Source: Sulfurimonas sp. (GTDB lineage Bacteria > Campylobacterota > Campylobacteria > Campylobacterales > Sulfurimonadaceae). From it: a stretch of 64,000 nucleotides of DNA. The notes under the pieces were generated by a model, which searched no databases, had not been told where the DNA came from, and saw only the letters and a list, made by a program, of their open reading frames with translations. The position numbers were made by a program, and so were the translations under genes. Position 1 is the stretch's first letter; each line of letters starts with the position of its first letter. Positions 44,505 to 55,157 of this stretch are shown here, one piece after another. The stretch lies in NCBI GenBank assembly GCA_027063505.1, contig JAMORO010000038.1, forward strand, positions 57,169-121,168, in the 5' to 3' direction.

Positions 44505-45335
44505 TTACTCTCCCGTTTTCTTGTTTTGTGCCATGCTTCTTAGAGAAAAGCTAAGAGCATCATCATCGCACACTTCTATACATCTTGCACAGTTTGTACA
44601 TTCCCCAGATAGAACAGGTAAAGACTTTTTACCTATCATATGTAAAACTTGATTTTCCGGACAAACGACTTTACATTTCATACATAATGTACAGTTCTCT
44701 TCGTTATGTTTCACACGAATAAGACTGAATTTTCCTAGAATAGAGTAGAAACCACCCAGAGGGCAGATATGTCCACACCATCCATTTTTTAAAACAAATA
44801 GATCAAAAAGAAATATAATGAGCACTCCTGCCCAACCAAAACCTATACCAAAGACTATACCTCTATGAAGCATAGAGATTGGACTTATAAACTCAAAGGC
44901 AGCAAGTCCCATAATCGCTGAAACAATAAGACTTAATCCTAAAACCCAATAACGAAGCTTTCTACTAGCTGGTTGTTTAACACCTGTTAGCTTATTCATT
45001 CCAATAAGTTCACGTACAAAAGATGCAAAGTCAGTCACCATGTTAATAGGACAAACCCATGAACAAAATGCACGACCACCTACCACAAAGTAAAGAAGTG
45101 TTACCACTAAAACACCTAAAAGTAAGTCAGTTGCAAGAGTTGCACCTGCTGCTAGCATTTGCAGAGCAGCATAAGGATCACTCATAGGAATTACACCAAG
45201 TATAGTTGAACTACTTAGATTCCCTTGAAGCATTTTCCATCCCCAAGCATTTGCACCAAAATAAAGGATAAGAAGACTTATCTGTGTAAATCTTCTAAAA
45301 AAGAGATATCTATAACTATTCCATAACTTTTTCAT
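44505..45335 (-). CDS. napH: NapH quinol dehydrogenase membrane subunit
   Basis: 276 residues: four membrane segments with two CxxxCP motifs on cytoplasmic loops (CSWVCPINMV, CGHICPLGG) and two C-terminal 4Fe-4S clusters (CTLCMKCKVVCPE, CTNCARCIEVCDD). NapH with NapG oxidises menaquinol and feeds NapB. Its ATG overlaps the napG stop by one base. Conventional length. Confidence 0.94.
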   Translation of the reverse strand: MKKLWNSYRYLFFRRFTQISLLILYFGANAWGWKMLQGNLSSSTILGVIPMSDPYAALQMLAAGATLATDLLLGVLVVTLLYFVVGGRAFCSWVCPINMVTDFASFVRELIGMNKLTGVKQPASRKLRYWVLGLSLIVSAIMGLAAFEFISPISMLHRGIVFGIGFGWAGVLIIFLFDLFVLKNGWCGHICPLGGFYSILGKFSLIRVKHNEENCTLCMKCKVVCPENQVLHMIGKKSLPVLSGECTNCARCIEVCDDDALSFSLRSMAQNKKTGE

Positions 45336-46126
45336 TAGTAGAGGTCCTCCAGAAGATTACTATTTAAAGAGTCAACTGCCGTTTTTTTACTAATTTCAGT
45401 CACTGTTTTTATCTCTTTTGCATTTTCTAAACGCTTCTCATCCTCTTTATCCCAGCCTTTTATATAATGAGATCCGGCTTTTCCTTGTACTAAATCACGA
45501 GGCAGAATTTTAATAGCCGCATCTTCAGTAATACAAGCATGTTCACACATTCCACATCCAGTACAAGCATCAGCATGTACCACTGGTTTTAAGAAAGCAT
45601 GTTTTCCTGTTCGCTCATTTTTTGAATACTCAATAGTTATTGCCACATCTAAAAGAGGACAAGCTCTATAACAAGCATCACACTGAATACCCCAAAACGC
45701 GACACAACTCTTCTCATCAACGATGGCAAGACCCATATCTGCAACATTTATATCAAGCTTTTCATTTGTTGTTACACTTGACTCATCTAATGCACCAGTA
45801 GGACATACTGGAACACAAGGAATATCTGTACACATATAACAAGGAATATCTCGTGGTATAAAAAATGGTGTTCCTATAGCTTTATTATCGCCAGGAGCAG
45901 CAAGTGAAAGTGTATCGTATGGACAAGCTTCAACACAGAGTCCACACTTTATACAAGTCTTTAAAAAATCCTCTTCTTTAAGAGCACCAGGGGGACGAAG
46001 TGTTAACTTCGCAGCCGTTGCTTCATCAATGAATGCACTCCAAATGAAGCCACTCATAGTTGCAAGGCCTACACCTCTTGCCATATTTAAGATAAACTTT
46101 CTTCTATCACTTAATGCTTTGCTCAT
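45335..46126 (-). CDS. napG: NapG periplasmic ferredoxin subunit
   Basis: 263 residues with a Tat signal (SDRRKFILNMARGVGLATMSGFIWSAF) and four 4Fe-4S clusters (CIKCGLCVEACPYD, CYMCTDIPCVPVCP, CDACYRACPL, CTGCGMCEHACI). It partners NapH in electron transfer from menaquinol. It lies 16 bases after napA; an AAAAAGAGAAAAA stretch with GAG provides the RBS. Confidence 0.94.
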   Translation of the reverse strand: MSKALSDRRKFILNMARGVGLATMSGFIWSAFIDEATAAKLTLRPPGALKEEDFLKTCIKCGLCVEACPYDTLSLAAPGDNKAIGTPFFIPRDIPCYMCTDIPCVPVCPTGALDESSVTTNEKLDINVADMGLAIVDEKSCVAFWGIQCDACYRACPLLDVAITIEYSKNERTGKHAFLKPVVHADACTGCGMCEHACITEDAAIKILPRDLVQGKAGSHYIKGWDKEDEKRLENAKEIKTVTEISKKTAVDSLNSNLLEDLY

Positions 46127-46142
46127 TTTTTCTCTTTTTCAC

Positions 46143-48977
46143 TTATGCTTTATAAATTTTTACAGCACATTTTTTATAGTCTGTCTGTTTTGACTGTGGA
46201 CATGTTGCATCGAGACATACTTTGTTGATAAATACTTTTTCATCAAACCAAGGTACAAACACAAGTCCACGAGGTGGTCTATTTCTACCACGAGTTTCAA
46301 CATGGGCTTTTACGCGACCACGGCGAGATTCAACCCAACAAAGATCACCTTGTTTAAGTCCTTTTTCTTCAGCAGTTTTAGGATTCATATAACATAAAGC
46401 CTCTGGTACTGCACGGAAAAGCTCAGGTACACGCATAGTCATAGTTCCTGAGTGCCAGTGCTCAAGTACACGACCTGTACATAACCATGTATCATAGTTA
46501 GTATCTGGAACTTCTGGTGGATCCATATAAGGACGAGCAAATATTTTTGCTTTATTTGTCAATGGTTTCTTCTCACTGTTTGTAACACCCATAAGGTTTC
46601 CATAAGGAAGAGCTTTTGCTAATGTTCCGTAGAATGCAAAGTCAGAACCATTTCCTGATTTTTTAACCGCTGCTGCTGCATATGGATCATACTTAACATT
46701 AAAACGCCAAGGAGTCTCTTTACCATCAACAACTGGCCATTTAAGTCCACGAACTTTATGGTACACAGTAAATGGAGCCAAGTCATGTCCATGACCGCGA
46801 CCAAATGATGCATACTCTTCCCATAGGTACTCATGAACCATAAATCCACAACCCTTAACAACTTTACCGTCACCACCGATAACATTTCTGCTATCACCAG
46901 AACAATCAGAGTTATCATACCCTTTTTGAGGGAAAGAATTCATATCTATTTTATAAGATTTTGCTTCTTCATTCGCATAAAGAATTTCATACATTGTAGT
47001 ATCATCTGTATAACCAAGATCATGTGCTGCTTTACGAACATCTGCAAGTTGTTTACCATTTCTAAGAGTATATGGGCCCCATACATCTTTTACAGTAAAG
47101 CGTTTAGAGAGTTCCATCCACTGCCATGTATCACTCATTGCATGACCTACAGGAAGTACTTGTTGTCTCCAGTGTTGTGAACGACGCTCAGCATTACCAT
47201 AAGCTCCCCATTTTTCATAAATCATCGCAGATGGAAGAACAAGGTCAGAAACCATAGCTGAAATACCAGGATAACCATCAGATGTTACGATGAAGTTATC
47301 CATCTCACGAGCTGCTTTAATCCAGTGTTTTGCATTTGCAGAATCTTGATAAGCATTACATACATTTACCCATGCAAATTTAACAAGACCATCTTCAATA
47401 TCACGGTGAATTTTCATAATGTGTTGGTTACCAACAGGGTTCAGTGTTCCTGCAGGAATTTTCCAACGTTTTTCAACTTTCTCTCTATGGTGAGGGTTTT
47501 TAACCATCATATCAGCCGGTAGACGGTGACAGAATGTACCAACTTCACGAGCAGTACCACAAGCTGAAGGTTGTCCAGTTAAAGAGAACGCTCCAGAACC
47601 TGGAAGTGCTTGTTTGTTAAGCATAAAGTGAACATTATATGAAAGTGTATTTACCCATGTACCACGTGTATGTTGATTCATACCCATAGTCCAGAAAGAT
47701 ACTACTTTACGACCTTTTTCAATGTATAAGTCAGCTAAAGTTTGAAGCTTTTTCTTGAATGCATTGATATCTTCATCAGGATCACCTTTTGAGATTTTTG
47801 CTACATAATCAAGTGTATATGGTTCAAGGAATTTTTTGTACTCTTCAAAAGAGATTTCCCAGTGTTTAAGCCCTGCTGGCTTATTAACCATATCATCACC
47901 CTCTTTATAACCATAAGCTTTAAGAGCAGGTGCTTCATTTGCAGAAACTTTATGAACCATTTCATGATTATATGTTTCCATCTCTTTAGCAGTATATTTA
48001 CCAGCAGAACCATCTTCTCTTACAGGCATAACAGATTTTTCACCTGCACGACGCATACCATAACCCATATTTACTGGAGATGCTGCAAAGATAATATTTT
48101 TCTTTAAAAAGTCCCAATCAATAGCATCTGGGTTATTATAAACAATCTCACGAGCAATGTAGTTCCACATAGCAAGGTCAGTATTTGGAGTAAAGATAAT
48201 CTCAATATCTGCAAGGTCTGAAGTTCTATGTCTATAAGTAGACATATTGATAACTTTTACACGATCTGGATCAGAGAGTTTTCTATCTGTAACACGTGAC
48301 CAGAGAATAGGGTGCATCTCTGCCATATTTGATCCCCAAGATACAACAGTATCTGTAAGTTCAATATCATCATAACAACCTGATGGTTCATCAATACCAA
48401 ATGTTTGGTAGAAACCAACAACAGCAGATGCCATACAGTGACGAGCATTTGGATCAATCGCGTTTGATCTAAATCCACCTTTCATCATTTTTTGAGCTGC
48501 ATACCCTTCCATGATAGTGTATTGCCCTGAAGCAAATACAGCTACACCTTCTGGTCCGCTCGCTTTAAGTGCTTTACGAATGTTAAGTTCCATCTCATCA
48601 AAAGCTCTTTCCCATGTTACAGGAGCAAATTTACCTTGTTTATCAAAGTTCCCTTTATCATCCATACGTAAAAGAGGTTGTGTTAATCTATCCGCACCAT
48701 ACATAATCTTCGCATTAAAGTAACCCTTAATACAGTTTAGACCACGATTTACCGGAGCTGCTGGATCCCCTTTGACCGCAACAATCTTCCCATTTTTTGT
48801 AGCCATCATGATACCACAACCTGTACCACAAAAGCGACAAGCCGCCTTATCCCAACGCCAACCACTCTCAGCTGTTGCTGCACTTGCTTCTAGCTCTGTT
48901 GGTACATTCATACCAATAGCTGCTGCTGCCGATGCTGCTGCTGAACTTTTCAGAAATTCTCTTCTTGAAAGTGACAT
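46143..48977 (-). CDS. napA: periplasmic nitrate reductase catalytic subunit NapA
   Basis: A 944-residue molybdopterin (bis-MGD) enzyme with Tat signal [19 protein letters not shown]. The 4Fe-4S motif [12 protein letters not shown] ... GLNCIKG begins near residue 47; the Mo-ligand Cys is in [19 protein letters not shown] near 180; [23 protein letters not shown] and [34 protein letters not shown] are typical. First gene of the operon; RBS AAGGAG lies 8 bases upstream. Length and inserts match the Campylobacterota form. It reduces nitrate to nitrite in the periplasm. Confidence 0.97.
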   Translation of the reverse strand: MSLSRREFLKSSAAASAAAAIGMNVPTELEASAATAESGWRWDKAACRFCGTGCGIMMATKNGKIVAVKGDPAAPVNRGLNCIKGYFNAKIMYGADRLTQPLLRMDDKGNFDKQGKFAPVTWERAFDEMELNIRKALKASGPEGVAVFASGQYTIMEGYAAQKMMKGGFRSNAIDPNARHCMASAVVGFYQTFGIDEPSGCYDDIELTDTVVSWGSNMAEMHPILWSRVTDRKLSDPDRVKVINMSTYRHRTSDLADIEIIFTPNTDLAMWNYIAREIVYNNPDAIDWDFLKKNIIFAASPVNMGYGMRRAGEKSVMPVREDGSAGKYTAKEMETYNHEMVHKVSANEAPALKAYGYKEGDDMVNKPAGLKHWEISFEEYKKFLEPYTLDYVAKISKGDPDEDINAFKKKLQTLADLYIEKGRKVVSFWTMGMNQHTRGTWVNTLSYNVHFMLNKQALPGSGAFSLTGQPSACGTAREVGTFCHRLPADMMVKNPHHREKVEKRWKIPAGTLNPVGNQHIMKIHRDIEDGLVKFAWVNVCNAYQDSANAKHWIKAAREMDNFIVTSDGYPGISAMVSDLVLPSAMIYEKWGAYGNAERRSQHWRQQVLPVGHAMSDTWQWMELSKRFTVKDVWGPYTLRNGKQLADVRKAAHDLGYTDDTTMYEILYANEEAKSYKIDMNSFPQKGYDNSDCSGDSRNVIGGDGKVVKGCGFMVHEYLWEEYASFGRGHGHDLAPFTVYHKVRGLKWPVVDGKETPWRFNVKYDPYAAAAVKKSGNGSDFAFYGTLAKALPYGNLMGVTNSEKKPLTNKAKIFARPYMDPPEVPDTNYDTWLCTGRVLEHWHSGTMTMRVPELFRAVPEALCYMNPKTAEEKGLKQGDLCWVESRRGRVKAHVETRGRNRPPRGLVFVPWFDEKVFINKVCLDATCPQSKQTDYKKCAVKIYKA

Positions 48978-49025
48978 ATTATCTCCTTGATAAAAACTTT
49001 GTTAAATTGTCCATTAACAAGTTAA

Positions 49026-49067
49026 ATTTTAGCAGTTTTTAAAAGTAGAAAACTTGACATATATCAA
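49026..49067 (-). promoter_or_regulatory. napA promoter with FNR/CRP-type activator site
   Basis: A near-perfect FNR-type palindrome, CTTGACATATATCAAG (49053-49068; TTGAC-N4-ATCAA), lies upstream of napA on the - strand. An extended -10 box TGCTAAAAT (TAAAAT at 49031-49026) places the start near 49019, so the palindrome centre is about 41.5 bases upstream, the class II activator position. There is no good -35, as expected for an activated promoter. The rest of the 324-base napA upstream gap (to 49301) is AT-rich with no gene seen. Confidence 0.7.
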
Positions 49068-49301
49068 GTAATTAGGACAAATATTTTTATTGCATGAAAG
49101 TTATTATAATGAGAATTTGAAGGCTTTTTAAGTTGTAGGGATTTTTTGAGTACATTTTACCCTTGTATAGTGAAATAAAGTGATTTTATAGTTTATTTAA
49201 GATTTTTATTTGTGTATTTATGCTTATAATATTTAAATTTCTTACATTGTGAAGATAATTAAGTTTATATAAACTAGAAATAGTATAAATATTTAAAAAA
49301 A

Positions 49302-51902
49302 TTAATCTTGAAAACTATCACGTATGGAGAGAAAACTATCTAAGTTTTCAAAAAATATATTAACAAGTTGAGGATCAAAATGTTTTCCTTTTTGCTCTTT
49401 AATAAGTTGTAAAATCTTCTCATCAGGCCATGCTTTTTTATAGCATCTATCGCTCCCAAGTGCATCAAACACATCTGCTATAGCGGTAATTCTACCAAAT
49501 AAATGAATACTTTTACCTTTAATTTTTTTAGGATACCCACTTCCATCCCATTTTTCATGATGTGTATAGGCTACAATAGCAGCAGTTTTTAGTATTTTAC
49601 GTTTTGAACGTCGAAGCATAGAGTATCCTAGAGAAGCATGTCTTTTCATGATTGTCCACTCATCTTCAGTTAATTTTCCGGGTTTATTTAAAATAGAATC
49701 AGGGATACCAACTTTTCCTATATCATGCATAGGACTTGCCATTTTTAAGAGTTCTGCCTGTTTTTTACTAAGGCCATATTTAAGTGCAAAAAGTTTAGAA
49801 TACTCAGCAACACGCTTTACATGGTTTCCTGTTTCTCGACTTCGTGTCTCTCCAATAGCACCCATAGTATAAATAACATCTCTTTGTACCGATTCTATCT
49901 CTTTATGAGCATTTATTAGGTCTGTAATGTCATTCATTACTATCATTATTTCAATAAGTTTACCATCTTTGTTATAGATAGTATTTGCTGATGCTTTCAT
50001 ATAAAGAATTTTTTTATCTTCTCGTTTAAATGGAATTGTACCTGACCAATTTCCATGTTCTTGTAAGTGTTGTAGAGTTTTATGAGCATTTTCTTTAAAG
50101 AAATTTTCTTCAATGATTCCTGAAAGTGCTTTTGTTTGAAGTACACTAGGATTACAGCAATAGAGTTTACAAAAGACATCATTAGCATGAATAATTTGCA
50201 ACTCTGCATTAACTCTAAAAAAAGAGTTATTTAAGTTTATAATACTTTCGTATTGCTTTAGTAGGTACTCTTTAGAGTGACTAATTTCCTCTAAGTTATG
50301 AATTGATCCTGTAAGAAGCTCTTGTTGTTGAATCTCTTGTGTAATATCATCACGAATGGAGATATATTTTAATATATCTCCATTACTATTTAGAATAGGA
50401 AAGATATTGGAGCGTACATAATAATCTTTTCCATCTTTTGATCTGTTTTTGATAATACCCTTCCAACTTTTTTTTGCTTCTATTGTATGCCATAAATCTT
50501 TGTAAACAGAGTCCAAAATATCTTTATGACGAACAATATTATGATTTTTTCCTATGAGTTCTTCTCTAGAGTATCCAGAAATATCAATGAACTTTTGGTT
50601 GACATCTATAATAATTCCCTTTGTATCTGTAGCGGAGTAGATAGTAGCCTCTTGGATAAGGTGCTCAAACTGTGAAAGGTGAAGATTCTTGTCTTCTATA
50701 CTTTTTGAAGTTTGTCTTACAAGGTGGGTAAGTGCATGAAGTGTTTTTGTCGCTAAGCTTGTCTCTTTTGGTGCTATATTAATATTATGTCGTACTTGAG
50801 TATTCTCACTTAATCCTATAAATGTAGAGGAAACATTCAGCATTTTATTGCATTGTTTATGGGAAAAGAACTCTCCATAGGTGATAAATCCACTTGTTGG
50901 AGCAATTTTTTGTAACATTTCAAATTCAACATTTAGATGATATTTTAAGAGGTATTTACGAGCTGAACATGAGTATATAAAAATAGATTCTATCGGTTTT
51001 GTTGCAAAATTTTCAATTGTTTTTACAACATTAATGTCATTTTCAGTAACATCACAAAAGCCAAATCTTACTGTCGCACCATTTTTAATATGCCCAGCCA
51101 TAATAAGTTCACCATTCTCACCGATAGCTACTGGAGCACGAGCGATTTCAAGTCCATTTTCTTTAAAAATAAGTGGAAATTCAACAGCTGAAAGTGGAAG
51201 ATTACTTGCAACTTCTTCGCCTAAAAAATGTTTATAAATATCTTGTGTTTTTTGATGATTAATCTCATAAATGATATTTTTATCTGATTTTGTAATTTGC
51301 ATACTTTCACCAATGGTATGCCAGTTAAACAGTAAGTCATTAAAGACTTGTAACTTATCAGAGTGAAAAGTCGCAACTGCAATTGCTGTTGTTGATACAT
51401 TTTTATTGACAGCTACTATTGTTTGGAAGGAGAAAGCACCATTGTCTCCTGCATTACCACCAGCTATAGGGATAGATGGAAGAGTGTCTTGCAGAATTTC
51501 CAAAAAATCTTCAGCATCATTGCTGTAAACATTGTTAAAAGCTAAAATGAGTTTTGTATTTGGCTGAATCATATCTGATAAGACTTCTTGTGCCATTTCT
51601 GTTGCAGACTCTTTTTCTATAAGTTTAACTGTTACTTCTGTCTCCTCAAAAGTTGTAACAGAAATAACAGTAGAGTTTTCATTCATTCCACCCTCAATAA
51701 TTTCTCCTGCGGTAGAGACTCCTAGCGATGAAGCATAGGGAAGCGAATTATTTATCGTGTCTAGTACATTCTGTAGTTTTTTAGGATTATTATCGCCTAT
51801 AAAAATTTGGATAAAATGTTTTTTATCTTTCTTTATATTATGTTCATCTAAAAATTTACTAAATCTTTGAGGTGAAGAGAAAAGATGATTAAAAGTTTGC
51901 AT
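49302..51902 (-). CDS. FIST-PAS-PAS-HD-GYP signalling protein
   Basis: 866 residues from the ATG at 51902 (MQTFNHLFSSPQRF); the open frame extends 52 codons upstream in sequence that is not protein-like. Residues ~20-190 are a FIST N domain and ~210-360 FIST C; PAS domains are near 410-510 (TIYSATDTKGIIIDVNQKFIDISGYSREELIGKNHNIVRH) and 555-660. An HD-GYP domain (~670-855) keeps the HD pair MHDIGK, the THHEKWDGSGYP motif and the downstream DVFDALGSDR. It should hydrolyse c-di-GMP in response to ligand or redox input. Cytoplasmic. It diverges from glnS. Confidence 0.9.
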   Translation of the reverse strand: MQTFNHLFSSPQRFSKFLDEHNIKKDKKHFIQIFIGDNNPKKLQNVLDTINNSLPYASSLGVSTAGEIIEGGMNENSTVISVTTFEETEVTVKLIEKESATEMAQEVLSDMIQPNTKLILAFNNVYSNDAEDFLEILQDTLPSIPIAGGNAGDNGAFSFQTIVAVNKNVSTTAIAVATFHSDKLQVFNDLLFNWHTIGESMQITKSDKNIIYEINHQKTQDIYKHFLGEEVASNLPLSAVEFPLIFKENGLEIARAPVAIGENGELIMAGHIKNGATVRFGFCDVTENDINVVKTIENFATKPIESIFIYSCSARKYLLKYHLNVEFEMLQKIAPTSGFITYGEFFSHKQCNKMLNVSSTFIGLSENTQVRHNINIAPKETSLATKTLHALTHLVRQTSKSIEDKNLHLSQFEHLIQEATIYSATDTKGIIIDVNQKFIDISGYSREELIGKNHNIVRHKDILDSVYKDLWHTIEAKKSWKGIIKNRSKDGKDYYVRSNIFPILNSNGDILKYISIRDDITQEIQQQELLTGSIHNLEEISHSKEYLLKQYESIINLNNSFFRVNAELQIIHANDVFCKLYCCNPSVLQTKALSGIIEENFFKENAHKTLQHLQEHGNWSGTIPFKREDKKILYMKASANTIYNKDGKLIEIMIVMNDITDLINAHKEIESVQRDVIYTMGAIGETRSRETGNHVKRVAEYSKLFALKYGLSKKQAELLKMASPMHDIGKVGIPDSILNKPGKLTEDEWTIMKRHASLGYSMLRRSKRKILKTAAIVAYTHHEKWDGSGYPKKIKGKSIHLFGRITAIADVFDALGSDRCYKKAWPDEKILQLIKEQKGKHFDPQLVNIFFENLDSFLSIRDSFQD

Positions 51903-52072
51903 ATATAATCCAAAATTAGTCGATATTTTAATAAATTTTAGCATAATTTTATTTAAAAATATATTTCTAGAAGGAGTTATTTTAAAGACCTTTGGAAGTA
52001 AACTCTCTATTAGCTCTAATTTGATAAAATACAACTCATATAAAAGTTTCAAAATCAAAAGGTTTAATCATA

Positions 52073-54316
52073 ATGAATGAGAGCAAGAATTTTTTACGTA
52101 CAATAGTTGAAGAGGATTTAAAGTCAGGTAAATATAAAGAGATAGTCACACGGTTTCCTCCTGAGCCAAATGGATTTCCTCATATTGGTCATGCGAAGTC
52201 TATCTTTATCAACTTTGGTATTGCAAAAGATTATAATGGCCACTGTAACCTTAGAATGGATGATACAAATCCAACAAAAGAAGATACAAAGTATGTTGAA
52301 GCTCTTAAAGATGCGGTAGAGTGGTTAGGCTATGAGTGGGATAAAAGTGTTCGTTTTACATCTGACTACTTCCCTCAGATACACGACTATGCAATACAAC
52401 TCATTAAAATGGGTAAGGCTTATGTTGATAGTCTTAGTGAAGAAGAGATTCGTGAGTACCGTGGAACTGTAACTGAGGCAGGAAAACGCAGTAAGTATGC
52501 TCAGCGTAGTGTAGAAGAAAACCTAGATCTATTTGAGAGAATGAAAAAGGGTGAGTTTAAAGAGGGTGAACATATACTGCGAGCAAAGATAGATATGTCT
52601 GCAGCAAATATGAAGATGCGTGATCCTCTTATGTACCGTATACGTCATGTAGAGCACTTTAGAACAGGAGATGAGTGGGCAGTCTATCCTATGTATGACT
52701 TTGCGCACTGTCTTTCTGACTATATAGAGGGTGTGACTCACTCTATCTGTACACTAGAGTTTGAAAACAATCGTGATATATATAACTGGGTGCTTGACAC
52801 TTTAGAACTGACTCCTCCCCGTCCTTACCAGCATGAGTTCGCACGTTTAGGAATAAACTATACTGTTATGAGTAAAAGAAAACTTTTAGAGCTTGTAGAG
52901 GGTGGTCAAGTGAGTGGTTGGGATGATCCTCGTCTTCCAACTATAGCTGGATACAGAAGAAAAGGTTATACTCCTGAGTCTATCATCACTTTTTGTGACT
53001 CAGTAGGTATAGCCAAAGCAAACTCGATGGTAGATGTTGCACAGTTAGAGTTTTGTATACGCGATGATCTTAACACTAAGGTACCTCGTGTTATGTGTGT
53101 GCTTGACCCCATAAAAGTGACAATCGAAAACTATGAAGGTAGTGAGAGTATAGATGCTTCATACTATCCTGAAGATGTTCCTAAAGAGGGTATACGTGCA
53201 CTCCCTTTCTCTCGTGAAATTTATATAGAGAGAGATGATTTTAATGAAAATCCTCCAAAGGGTTATTTCCGTTTAACTCCTGAACAGCCCGTACGTCTTA
53301 AACATGCTTACATTATCTCTTGTAAGGAAGTTATCAAAGACACTAATGGAAAAACAGTAGAGATAATCGCTGAGTATTCTCCTGCATCAAAAAGTGGTTC
53401 TGATACTAGTGGTATTAAAGTTAAGAGTGCTATCCAGTGGGTAAGTGCTGCAGAGGCGAAAGAGGTTGAAGTAAGACTTTACGATAGACTTTTCTCTGTT
53501 GAAGCTCCCCAAGGAGTAGAAGATATAAATCCTGACTCTCTTAAAATCATTAAAAATGCTCTCATCGAGCCTGCTGTTATAAGTGAGAGACCTGATGAGA
53601 GATTTCAGTTTGAGAGACAAGGGTACTTTTATGCTGACCCTGTAGACTATACAACTCAAAAACCAGTATTTAATAAAATAGTTGGACTCAAAGACTCTTA
53701 TAGTAAAAAGAAAAAAGCTACACCAGTAAAGACCCAAGAGAAAAAAGTACAGATAGATGGTGAAGTTGTTGCTATGAGTGAAAAACAGCAAGTACTTTTT
53801 GATAAATACACTTCGGAATTAAAACTAAATAGTGAAGTAGCAAATACTTTAGCTCGTGATGAAAATCTATCATCATTTTACGAGCAGACTCTAGTAGAAC
53901 TTAATAGCCCTGTAAACTTAGCGAATATCGTTACAAATGAAGTAGCTAGAGAGATAAAAGAGACTTCAGTAGATACACTGAAGTTTACAGCAAAACAGAT
54001 AGCAGAACTTGTAAAGATGATAGATGATAAAACTATCTCAAATAAAATTGCAAAACAAGTTTTTGAAGAGATGGCAAAGTCTGGAGAGAATCCAGAAAAA
54101 ATAGTTGAAGCTAAAGGACTTGTTCAGATAAGTGATCCTGCAAAAATTTCTCCAATTATAGATGAAATCATCGCTAAAAACCCTGACAATGTTGCAAAAT
54201 TTAAAGCAGGTAATAAGAAACTTTTAGGCTTCTTTGTAGGGCAAGTTCTCAAAGCAACAGGTGGAAAAGCAAATCCTCAAGTTGTTAATAAATTAGTAGC
54301 AGAGAAGTTAAAATAA
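52073..54316 (+). CDS. glnS: glutaminyl-tRNA synthetase fused to YqeY-like domain
   Basis: A 747-residue class I synthetase. HIGH motif in PPEPNGFPHIGHAKSIF (~27), DDTNPTKED, and the KMSKS-like VMSKRKLLELVEGG (~267) are present, with the GlnRS beta-barrel anticodon domains to ~550. After a Lys-rich linker (YSKKKKATPVKTQEKK) comes a GatB/YqeY-type helical domain (~600-747). Such fusions are known in Deinococcus and some other bacteria. Two tRNA-Gln genes lie at 40.6-40.9 kb. It would make GatCAB unnecessary for Gln-tRNA. Confidence 0.93.
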   Translation: MNESKNFLRTIVEEDLKSGKYKEIVTRFPPEPNGFPHIGHAKSIFINFGIAKDYNGHCNLRMDDTNPTKEDTKYVEALKDAVEWLGYEWDKSVRFTSDYFPQIHDYAIQLIKMGKAYVDSLSEEEIREYRGTVTEAGKRSKYAQRSVEENLDLFERMKKGEFKEGEHILRAKIDMSAANMKMRDPLMYRIRHVEHFRTGDEWAVYPMYDFAHCLSDYIEGVTHSICTLEFENNRDIYNWVLDTLELTPPRPYQHEFARLGINYTVMSKRKLLELVEGGQVSGWDDPRLPTIAGYRRKGYTPESIITFCDSVGIAKANSMVDVAQLEFCIRDDLNTKVPRVMCVLDPIKVTIENYEGSESIDASYYPEDVPKEGIRALPFSREIYIERDDFNENPPKGYFRLTPEQPVRLKHAYIISCKEVIKDTNGKTVEIIAEYSPASKSGSDTSGIKVKSAIQWVSAAEAKEVEVRLYDRLFSVEAPQGVEDINPDSLKIIKNALIEPAVISERPDERFQFERQGYFYADPVDYTTQKPVFNKIVGLKDSYSKKKKATPVKTQEKKVQIDGEVVAMSEKQQVLFDKYTSELKLNSEVANTLARDENLSSFYEQTLVELNSPVNLANIVTNEVAREIKETSVDTLKFTAKQIAELVKMIDDKTISNKIAKQVFEEMAKSGENPEKIVEAKGLVQISDPAKISPIIDEIIAKNPDNVAKFKAGNKKLLGFFVGQVLKATGGKANPQVVNKLVAEKLK

Positions 54317-54365
54317 TAGCTTTTTGAAGTATCACTGATTTTACATCAAATGGTAAACCTTTTAT

Positions 54366-55157
54366 CTAAACCTTATACTCATGTGTTAAATCTGCATGAC
54401 CATAATAAATTGATGTAGAACTATTGACTAACTGCTCTTTAAATATATTTTGAGCTTTAATTCTTGTTGGAGTATCAAAATATATTAACATATTACGTGA
54501 AAAAATATAATCAAACTTACCTAATCTTTTGAAATCATCATCAAATATATTTACACAGATAAAAGTAACTTTATTTTTTATCTCTTGATTTAATTTATAC
54601 TCATTTCCATCTCGAGAAAAATACTTTTGGCGGATAGAGTCATTGAGATTTCGTATCGCTTTTTCATTATAAATTGCTTTTTGTGCAGTAGCTATTGCAT
54701 CAGAACTAATATCAATTCCAGTTATTTGAAATCTACTTGCACTCACTCCAGCTTCTAATAAAGCGATAGTAATACTATAAGGCTCTTCTCCCTTAGCTGA
54801 TGGAGCACATAAAACTTTTACGCTTTTTGATGTTTCTTTAATTGTTTTAACAAGGGAATTTATTTGATGTACTTCTCTGTAAAAGAAGCTTTCATTGGTA
54901 GTTAAATAATTTATTAGTTCTTGTTTTAATTCAGGTAATGTATCTAATGTACTAAGACAAGATTTAAAGCTTTCTATTTTATGTGTTCTACAAAAACTTG
55001 TGACCTTACTTTTAAAAACCACGGCTTGGTCTTCAAAGTCAATTCCTGTAACTTCTTTTATATATTTTGAGATATCTGGAATATTTTCATAGTCCTTTGC
55101 TATTTGAACTTTTTCAATTTCTTTCGCGACTTTTTGAACTTTAAAAAAATCAAACAT
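54366..55157 (-). CDS. cheR: chemoreceptor methyltransferase CheR
   Basis: 263 residues. The CheR N-terminal helical domain (YIKEVTGIDFEDQ...) precedes the SAM-binding domain: TTNESFFYREVHQINSL, VLCAPSAKGEEPYSITIALLEAG (motif I variant), FQITGIDISSDAIATAQKAIYNEKAIRN and FDYIFSRNMLIYFD. It methylates glutamates of chemoreceptors. It overlaps cheB by one base. Motif I reads CAPSAKGEEPYS where SAACSTGEEPYS is usual, which still fits. Confidence 0.93.
   Translation of the reverse strand: MFDFFKVQKVAKEIEKVQIAKDYENIPDISKYIKEVTGIDFEDQAVVFKSKVTSFCRTHKIESFKSCLSTLDTLPELKQELINYLTTNESFFYREVHQINSLVKTIKETSKSVKVLCAPSAKGEEPYSITIALLEAGVSASRFQITGIDISSDAIATAQKAIYNEKAIRNLNDSIRQKYFSRDGNEYKLNQEIKNKVTFICVNIFDDDFKRLGKFDYIFSRNMLIYFDTPTRIKAQNIFKEQLVNSSTSIYYGHADLTHEYKV

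Noticed and set aside
51903-52058. Longer N-terminus for the FIST-HD-GYP gene
   Set aside because: The extension (MILKLLYELYF...) overlaps the glnS upstream region and is Lys/Ile/Leu-rich, unlike a FIST N-terminus.
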